Below, in pieces: positions 58,013-64,000 of a DNA stretch of 64,000 nucleotides. The notes under the pieces were generated by a model. It searched no databases, had not been told where the DNA came from, and worked only from the letters and a program-made list of their open reading frames with translations. Every line of letters begins with the position of its first letter. Position 1 is the first letter of the stretch. A program made the position numbers and the translations under genes. This DNA is from Alicyclobacillus sp. ALC3 (GTDB lineage: Bacteria; Bacillota; Bacilli; Alicyclobacillales; Alicyclobacillaceae), in contig NZ_CP066784.1 in the NCBI RefSeq assembly GCF_028751195.1, positions 1,550,001 through 1,614,000 of the forward strand, written 5' to 3'.

Positions 58013-59110
58013 CTATTTGACCGCAGGGAGACGGCCTCGAAACACCCATCCGGCCAATAAGATGACAATCGGGAGTCCAAACGCGATCGGCAACGCGATG
58101 AGGGGCCAAAATTGCTCGACCAAGCGCATCGCTCGCTCCTGGTCGGACACAACCCAGTAACCCACAGCGCCAAGGACGATTGAGACGGGAACGACCAGTT
58201 TTTTATAGTTAGCCACCCCGATGACGTGTGCTGCCGAGATGGAGGCACAGTAGATTGACATCATCAACTGAACGAACAGAGAAAACGCAAAAAACGCAAC
58301 CATAATCATCTCGTAGCGGTGAATGAATAACCCAATCTCTGCGCTGCGAGCCATCTGCATGCAGGCGAGGATGTAATGACCCGTCTCTCGCGCTGACAGT
58401 GTGCCGACTTCAATCAACGGCCACAGCAGAACGAGCACCCCGCCAAACAAAATACCGCCAGCGCCTGCCTTCCACCAGACCTTTGGGTCCTTGACGAAGG
58501 GTAAAATCATGGCGGCGGTCATGGTCGCCATCGCGAAGTCAGTGTCCGCGTGGCGGCTTGTGGCCACCGTGTTCCACACACCCGTTTCGAACACCGGCAG
58601 CAGTCGTTTGACGTCCATCGCATTGAAACTCCCGGACAGGACGAGGAGATTCAAGATTATAATCGCGAACACGCCAACCATAGCGAGTCGGCCCGTGACC
58701 TCCAATCCGTGAAAGACCGCGTAGAGGGGGATAACGACAGCGGCGAGAACAAATACGATGAGTGGAAACCCAGGCAAGAAGTAGTCGCGCATGTGGAACA
58801 CGAACGTGATGAGGAGCACGATGTACGAGCCGAGGAAAAAGACAAAAGCGATGGTCCCAGCGAGTTTGCCAGTCCACTTGCCAAGCAGCACAGAGGCATG
58901 CTCAATCAGGTCCTTCCCCGGGATGCGCCTAACCGCGACGACCGTCACAAACATCATCGCGAGCCCTTGAGCGATGGCGAAGATTGTCGCGACCCACATG
59001 TCGGTCTCGCCTTCCCTCGCCATGACGCCTTGCGTGAGGCCAATGGCCTTACAAAACAGCAGGTTCATGACAAACGCCATCAACATCGCATTCGTGATCT
59101 GCACTTTCAT
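58013..59110 (-). CDS. Spore germination permease, GerAB type
   Basis: A 365-residue membrane protein with about ten transmembrane helices, beginning ITNAMLMAFVMNLLFCKAIG; it belongs to the GerAB/APC-related germination permeases. In the spore inner membrane this subunit binds small-molecule germinants and forms the receptor with GerAA- and GerAC-type proteins, both encoded directly upstream. Its start overlaps the GerAC stop by four bases (59,107-59,110). The specificity cannot be predicted from sequence. Confidence 0.92.
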   Translation of the reverse strand: MKVQITNAMLMAFVMNLLFCKAIGLTQGVMAREGETDMWVATIFAIAQGLAMMFVTVVAVRRIPGKDLIEHASVLLGKWTGKLAGTIAFVFFLGSYIVLLITFVFHMRDYFLPGFPLIVFVLAAVVIPLYAVFHGLEVTGRLAMVGVFAIIILNLLVLSGSFNAMDVKRLLPVFETGVWNTVATSRHADTDFAMATMTAAMILPFVKDPKVWWKAGAGGILFGGVLVLLWPLIEVGTLSARETGHYILACMQMARSAEIGLFIHRYEMIMVAFFAFSLFVQLMMSIYCASISAAHVIGVANYKKLVVPVSIVLGAVGYWVVSDQERAMRLVEQFWPLIALPIAFGLPIVILLAGWVFRGRLPAVK

Positions 59111-60330
59111 AAGCGGCTCCTCCCTGGACTGTCAGGACGCGTCGGCGTCCGAAGCAGCACACCGCTGCGGATGTGAGCGTGCACCTGAACGCGGATGACC
59201 GCCTGGTCGAGCGCGTCATACCATTTCAACCTGAGCGCTCGCCACTCCATGGGGTAGCGGTCCTCGAACCGGTCCCCGAGGCCGAGAAAGTCCGCGCGTG
59301 ACTGTAGCTCAGTCTGGATGATGCCTTTGATCTCGTCCTTGAGCATCGACTCTACTTGCGGCGTCAACTGGCGGATTACCTGTTCATGGGTCTCACTGGT
59401 CGTACACCCGAGTTCCACGATGTCAAAGCCAGCATTCAGGCGGACGTCAAACCCGACACGTCCTCGCTGATATGTCGGTATCACGTCAAAGGTGCGGCGC
59501 TTCAGTTCGAGGCTCGCCTTCCCTTGTCCACCGCTAGGGCAAGGGAGCGCGATTGCCCGCGACTCCGGCGGTTGGATAAACCACATGAGTCCTTGGCTTT
59601 GCTTCGAGTCGAGCACACCGGCGAGCTTTCCTTGTTTGAAGTAGCCAGCTCCCGACAGTTCGACCTGGGGCGTCGAGCCAAACTCCTCACTCTGCTCGGA
59701 CGATACCCCGCGAGACTCCGTCTCGACCACCGGCAGCACAGTATTCATCCCTTCACTCATGTAGTCCGCCTGCATAGTCCGCATGTCGATTCTTGGCGCC
59801 TCTGCAACCGAGCGCGCCTGGCGAAACAACTTCTCAATCGATGTCCCGGGCACGACTTCCAGACCCGTTTTGGTCGCAACAATGTCCCTTGCTTGGCCCG
59901 GGGTCAAGGTGACCCACGTGCGCATGCGCAACTCGTGATTGCGTGTAAAGAAGTCAACCACGTCGTGTACTCCCCGTTCTCTGGCGTAGTCCTCACTGAT
60001 CACCACGACCGCGTTCTGAGCCCAGTAGACTCGGCGCGACGAGTAGCGACCGAGGTTGCGCATTGCCGTGAAAATCGAGTCACCTGTGGCGGAAGCCGTC
60101 CAGATGGGCTCCCCGGTACCACCAGAAGGGGCGCCTGTCTGCCCCACAACGTCAGCAGGGCGAGCCACCTGCGCCGTAACCTGGACGCTGTCTGGGTCGG
60201 ACCCTTTGTCAATCCCGACGGCCATCACCAGCGCCAAATCGTCGATATCTGCCGAGCCATAGCAGCCGGGCAAACCAAGAGTGGCCAAGCACAGCAACAG
60301 CAGCGTTGCGACCTTCGCACTACGTTTCAC
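59107..60330 (-). CDS. Spore germination lipoprotein, GerAC type
   Basis: 407 residues from GTG 60,330 (GAGGAAG eight bases upstream). A basic signal sequence ends in the lipobox LGLPGC (cysteine at about residue 23), so the protein is lipid-anchored on the outer face of the spore inner membrane. The Ger(x)C signature DIDDLALVMAVGIDKG follows. Its start lies just inside the end of the GerAA-type gene, so the three are coupled. Confidence 0.93.
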   Translation of the reverse strand: MKRSAKVATLLLLCLATLGLPGCYGSADIDDLALVMAVGIDKGSDPDSVQVTAQVARPADVVGQTGAPSGGTGEPIWTASATGDSIFTAMRNLGRYSSRRVYWAQNAVVVISEDYARERGVHDVVDFFTRNHELRMRTWVTLTPGQARDIVATKTGLEVVPGTSIEKLFRQARSVAEAPRIDMRTMQADYMSEGMNTVLPVVETESRGVSSEQSEEFGSTPQVELSGAGYFKQGKLAGVLDSKQSQGLMWFIQPPESRAIALPCPSGGQGKASLELKRRTFDVIPTYQRGRVGFDVRLNAGFDIVELGCTTSETHEQVIRQLTPQVESMLKDEIKGIIQTELQSRADFLGLGDRFEDRYPMEWRALRLKWYDALDQAVIRVQVHAHIRSGVLLRTPTRPDSPGRSRL

Positions 60331-62320
60331 GAAGCATCTTCCTCGGCCGCCGCGCAACGCGCCGCCGCGCCCCGTCTCCAGTACCGCGCCCCGACAAGCG
60401 CCGTGCGGACGGCGCGTTTGACGAAGCCCCTACCTGCCCCGAAGGTCCACCGCCACCGCCAGCGCCACTGCCGGACGGCTGGCCCTGCCCCGAGGGTCCA
60501 CCACCACTGCCGGACGACTGGCCCTGCCCCGAGGGTCCACTGCCACCTCCGGTCGACTGGCTCACAGGCAGGGGGGCCTTCGCTTCGGTGCCGCCGCCTC
60601 CAGCCCCCTGCGGACCTGGCCGCTGGTCGTTCTCCTGCCGCCCCAGTTGCCCACTGAGGGCAGGGCGTTTGCGCATCGTCCACCACGGCGACCGGACCAA
60701 GTTGTCCTTTTGGTCGTCCGCGCGAAACGGGATAATCGGCGCCATATACGGCTCGCCGAACGAGCGCAGCGACAACACGTGCACCGCGAGCACAAAGAGA
60801 GCCCCGACAAAGCCGAGTAAGCCAAACATGCCGGACGCGATCACAATTGGAAAGCGCAACAAACGAATCGCGAATGAAGTCTCGTAGCTCGGGATGGCAA
60901 ACGACGAGATGCCGGTGACTGCCACGACGATGACCATCAAAGGCGACACAAGCCCGGCTTGCACCGCGGCTTGTCCGATAATCAGCGAGCCGACGATGCT
61001 GACGGCCTGGCCGACCGGACGGGGCATGCGTAGGCCTGCCTCGCGCATTAGTTCGAACGCGATCTCCATGACGAGCATCTCCACGAGGACGGGAAACGGC
61101 ACACTCTCGCGGCCTGCGGCTACGCTGAGTGCGAGTTGGGTCGGGATCATCTCCTGGTGAAAGCTCACGAGCATCACGTAGATGGACGACAGCGTCAGGC
61201 TCACGATGAACGCTAGGTAGCGCACCGTGCGCGAGAAAGTGCCGATGTAATAACGCGAATAGTAATCGTCGCTCGCCATCAAAGCGTCCCAGAAATAGGT
61301 TGGCACGATGAGCGCGAATGGCGTCGAGTCGGTCAGAATGACCACACGCCCTTCGAGAATTGCTGCCGCGGCGGCATCAGGGCGTTCAGTATAGCGGATT
61401 GTGGGGAACACGGAGTACGGGGCGTCACTGATGAGTTCCTGGATGTATCCGCTCTCCATGATGCCGTCGACTTGAATGCCTTGCAGCCGCTTCATGACCT
61501 CGTCGATCACGTTCTGCTTCGCGAGCCCCTCGATGTACGCCACATTGACAACGGTCTGGCTGCGCTGCCCCACCTTCAACGACTCGAGTCGGAACATCGG
61601 GTCTTTGATGCGCCTGCGGATGAGACTGGTGTTGGTGCGAACGTTCTCTGTGAATCCGTCGCGTGGCCCACGGATCACGACTTCAGACGCGGTTTCGCCC
61701 GGGCTGCGCGACTCCCAACCTTTGGTGCCAGAAAGGAAGGCGCAGTCCAAGCCGTCCACAAAGAGCAGGCTCTCACCAGATAAGAGACCGTCGATGCCGT
61801 GGCCGATGGTGTCCGCCGTCTTGACCTCGGAGACGACCATCCTGTTCTGGCGCACGTCGTCCGGGTCACGCACGCCCGGGACGGACACCGTGCCCGGTAC
61901 AGACGCTCTACCCGTGACAGACGCTGTGCCCGGGACAGACGCTATGCCCGGGACGGACGCTGTACCCGGTACAGACGCTGTGCCCGGTACAGACGCCGTG
62001 CCCGGGACGGAAGCCGTGCCCGGGGCAGACGCCGTGCCCGGGACGGAAGCCGTGCTATGGGAGGCCGTGCTGCGGGACATCGTGATGCCCTGCATGAGGG
62101 GACGCAACACACTCTCGTCGAGCAACTGGTTGCTTGACAGCCCATCAATATAAAACAGCACAGCCGGTGGACCGGCACCTTGACCTAGTGTGAACTCGCG
62201 CACAATCAGGTCTGAGTTCTTCACCAGGATTAGCTTCACGAGTTCAACATTGTCGGCGAGACGTGTATGCACGGGCTGGGCAAGCATCTCTTTCACACCC
62301 AACCCTTCGAACTCTCCCAC
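60320..62320 (-). CDS. Spore germination protein GerAA type, with repeat insertions
   Basis: 666 residues starting at GTG 62,320 (GAGGGGGCGAG upstream). An N-terminal soluble domain (NSDLIVREFTLGQG, FYIDGLSSNQLL) is followed by a membrane domain with five or so helices (YLAFIVSLTLSSIYVMLVSF onwards), as in GerAA. Two features are unusual. About ten hexapeptide repeats of the VPGTAS type occupy residues 85-150, and a Gly/Ser/Pro/Gln-rich tail with GPSGQGQ repeats occupies about 570-635. Typical GerAA proteins are about 480-550 residues, and the excess equals these two insertions. First gene of the operon AA-AC-AB. Confidence 0.92.
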   Translation of the reverse strand: MGEFEGLGVKEMLAQPVHTRLADNVELVKLILVKNSDLIVREFTLGQGAGPPAVLFYIDGLSSNQLLDESVLRPLMQGITMSRSTASHSTASVPGTASAPGTASVPGTASVPGTASVPGTASVPGIASVPGTASVTGRASVPGTVSVPGVRDPDDVRQNRMVVSEVKTADTIGHGIDGLLSGESLLFVDGLDCAFLSGTKGWESRSPGETASEVVIRGPRDGFTENVRTNTSLIRRRIKDPMFRLESLKVGQRSQTVVNVAYIEGLAKQNVIDEVMKRLQGIQVDGIMESGYIQELISDAPYSVFPTIRYTERPDAAAAAILEGRVVILTDSTPFALIVPTYFWDALMASDDYYSRYYIGTFSRTVRYLAFIVSLTLSSIYVMLVSFHQEMIPTQLALSVAAGRESVPFPVLVEMLVMEIAFELMREAGLRMPRPVGQAVSIVGSLIIGQAAVQAGLVSPLMVIVVAVTGISSFAIPSYETSFAIRLLRFPIVIASGMFGLLGFVGALFVLAVHVLSLRSFGEPYMAPIIPFRADDQKDNLVRSPWWTMRKRPALSGQLGRQENDQRPGPQGAGGGGTEAKAPLPVSQSTGGGSGPSGQGQSSGSGGGPSGQGQPSGSGAGGGGGPSGQVGASSNAPSARRLSGRGTGDGARRRVARRPRKMLRET

Positions 62321-62539
62321 TGACTCGCCCCCTCGCCATCAACATGAATCGTTCCGTGCAGGACTCCGCCGCTTGTTTAGGTTTCCGACCGAGTCACAAG
62401 CTTATACCGGCATATCTTGGCATGCGTATGGAGAACCTACGCTTGTGGACAGAGCGCAATCAGCACGAGGAGCAGCCCTTGCGGTGGAGAGACCTGTTCG
62501 TTCGAGGGATACTATCTACCCACGGGGAGGGAGGTTACT

Positions 62540-62764
62540 GTGGACGTCTACCATAGCTGGATCTACGTTTATATCCTCAACACGACTTGGATGGTTCGAG
62601 CCATCCTCTACGCAACGTTCGCGCTCAACATTCTGAGCCCTATTCTCGTCTGGTTCATCTTTCGCGGACAAAAGGTGTTGGGAAAGGGGGGGCTCATCAA
62701 CGGAGTAATCAAAACTGTAATAGACCGCAAGGGCGCGCAACAACCGTCTCCTACTCAGAAGTAA
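62540..62764 (+). CDS. Small unknown membrane protein
   Basis: 74 residues from GTG 62,540, with GGGAGG seven bases upstream. One or two hydrophobic helices (VRAILYATFALNILSPILVW) are followed by a basic tail. No family is recognised. It is divergent from the germination operon, across a 220-base gap that contains both promoters, so shared sporulation-stage control is possible. Confidence 0.6.
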   Translation: MDVYHSWIYVYILNTTWMVRAILYATFALNILSPILVWFIFRGQKVLGKGGLINGVIKTVIDRKGAQQPSPTQK

Positions 62765-62963
62765 TAAGCAGATTGGCAAAGACTGACTCAGATTCCTTGC
62801 CAGCTTCAGTCGTTTGCCCGCATGCGTGGTACCACGGTGCAATTCTAGTATCCTCGCCTTCTTCTGCATCTTGTGATATTATTCACATAATTTGCGCGAA
62901 ACCGCATACTTACGCAAACTTGTGCGCAAAGCGACCCCACTATAAAAGGAGGCTGTTTTTCGT
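62765..62963 (+). promoter_or_regulatory. Upstream region of glutamate dehydrogenase
   Basis: TTTGCGC (about 62,891) and GCGCAAA (about 62,924) form an inverted repeat. A possible promoter TTGTGC, 15-bp spacer, TATAAA ends a few bases before the AAAGGAGG site at 62,945-62,952. The short spacer makes the promoter call weak. Confidence 0.35.
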
Positions 62964-64000
62964 TTGGCGGAATCTCTCAACTCCTACGTCATTGCACAGC
63001 GGCAGGTAGAAGAAGCGGCAAACCTGCTCGGGTTGGAACCCCACGTCACAGAAATCCTGAAGCGCCCTAGGCGTGTACTGTCTGTCTCGTTTCCAGTGCG
63101 AATGGACGATGGTCGTATCGTGGTTTTTGACGGCTACCGTTCACAGCACAACGACGCCATGGGCCCTGGAAAAGGCGGCATTCGGTTTCACCCGCAAGTC
63201 ACCGTCGATGAGGTAAAAGCCCTGTCGATGTGGATGACCATCAAGTGCCAGGTCGTGGGCCTACCGTACGGAGGCGCCAAAGGCGGCGTCGTCTGTGACC
63301 CGCGGACCATGAGCCAAGGGGAGTTGGAACGTGTAAGCCGTGGCTTTATCGAAGCCATCGCCCAAATTATCGGACCGGACAAAGACATCCCAGCGCCCGA
63401 CGTGTACACGAACGCAACCGTCATGGGCTGGATGATGGACACGTACAGTCGCCTCCAAGGAACGTACTCTCCCGCCGTGATCACCGGCAAACCGCTGTCG
63501 ATCGGCGGCTCCAAAGGTCGCGACGAAGCGACGGCACGCGGCTGCGTGCTCACCGTACTTGAAGCGATGAAAGAACGCGGCTTGCCCGTGCAGGGCGCTT
63601 CCGTCGCCGTGCAGGGGTTTGGCAACGCCGGACGCACGGCTGCCCGACTGCTCGCGGAAGCTGGCATGCGCGTCGTCGCGGTCAGCGATTCGAGTACCGG
63701 CGTCTACCACGACGGAGGCCTCGACATCGCACAACTCGAGCGGGTGAAGGATGCAGGGTCTTTAAGGGGTGCGACTGGCGTATCGTTCATCACGAACGAG
63801 GAACTACTGGAAACTCCCGTCGATGTCCTCATCCCGGCCGCTCTCGAGAACGTGATCACGGCAGAAAATGCGGGCCGGATACGGGCGCAAATTGTCGCGG
63901 AAGCCGCCAATGGCCCCGTCACCCCTGACGCTGACGCAATCCTGTTCGAGAAAGGCACCCTCGTCATTCCGGACGTGCTCGCCAACGCTGGCGGCGTCAC
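62964..64000 (+). CDS. Glutamate dehydrogenase (runs off the window)
   Basis: Starts at TTG 62,964 after AAAGGAGG; 345 residues are visible. The substrate lysine lies in DAMGPGKGGIRFHPQVT; GLPYGGAKGGVVCDP holds the catalytic lysine region; the Rossmann motif VAVQGFGNAGRTAARLL binds the dinucleotide; AAEAANGPVTPDAD lies near the visible end. It converts glutamate to 2-oxoglutarate and ammonia. This is the hexameric class similar to RocG/GudB of Bacillus; catabolic use is likely but NAD versus NADP preference is not resolved here. The C-terminal 70 or so residues lie beyond the window. Confidence 0.95.
   Translation, partial: MAESLNSYVIAQRQVEEAANLLGLEPHVTEILKRPRRVLSVSFPVRMDDGRIVVFDGYRSQHNDAMGPGKGGIRFHPQVTVDEVKALSMWMTIKCQVVGLPYGGAKGGVVCDPRTMSQGELERVSRGFIEAIAQIIGPDKDIPAPDVYTNATVMGWMMDTYSRLQGTYSPAVITGKPLSIGGSKGRDEATARGCVLTVLEAMKERGLPVQGASVAVQGFGNAGRTAARLLAEAGMRVVAVSDSSTGVYHDGGLDIAQLERVKDAGSLRGATGVSFITNEELLETPVDVLIPAALENVITAENAGRIRAQIVAEAANGPVTPDADAILFEKGTLVIPDVLANAGGV

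Noticed and set aside
59356-60657. 433-codon plus-strand frame
   Set aside because: Antisense to the GerAC and GerAA-type genes; composition is typical of a complement frame.

Overview
The window looks like a chromosome segment of an endospore-forming, fairly GC-rich Firmicute, most like Alicyclobacillaceae. Pointers are the Bacilli-type order cggR-gapA-pgk-tpiA-gpmI-eno-secG-rnr-smpB-ssrA, a GerA-type germination operon, an SspH-like spore protein, AGGAGG-type ribosome binding sites with many GTG/TTG starts, and a tmRNA tag ending ALAA. The assignment is inferred from gene content and proteins; no database was searched.

Positions 1-26,160 form an accessory region lying against the 3' end of ssrA. 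It opens with a minus-strand defence operon (DUF499 ATPase, DUF3780, DUF1156 adenine methylase, PLD-domain protein running off the window) of the helicase-methylase-ATPase kind. Next come a broken helicase fragment, a series of small unknown genes (EVE/PUA-like, nuclease-like, HTH) and a frameshifted P-loop NTPase. From about 14.97 to 23.42 kb there is a three-level nest of mobile elements. A Tn7-like/TniAB-type insertion sequence (DUF6431, DDE transposase, AAA ATPase, DUF5348) carries a group II intron in its transposase gene, and that intron's reverse transcriptase is split by a large-serine-recombinase transposon. Removing each insert restores the host reading frame exactly. A three-gene cassette of unknown helical proteins (23.97-25.86 kb) and a duplicated piece of the tmRNA 3' end (25,979-25,997) close the region.

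Positions 26,163-41,000 are core genome, all on the minus strand: ssrA and smpB (trans-translation), rnr, secG, then the lower-glycolysis operon with its repressor CggR and a recognisable CggR operator, and rpoN. Three long repeats with hairpins lie between gpmI and eno.

Positions 41-64 kb are mixed housekeeping genes: comER, pepF, a pyrimidine-nucleoside phosphorylase/cytidine deaminase fusion, an HD-GYP phosphodiesterase, a flippase-like membrane protein, sspH, a HIT protein, a truncated surface protein, class I fumarase, an EamA transporter, lysA, a pirin, a small zinc-ribbon protein, the gerA-type operon and glutamate dehydrogenase. Between the convergent comER and pepF lies the strangest non-coding feature: 20 copies of a perfectly conserved 13-bp core (TGTCA-TTT-TGACA) at an average 41-bp period, followed by five copies of a second palindrome, GCCA-N3-TGGC.
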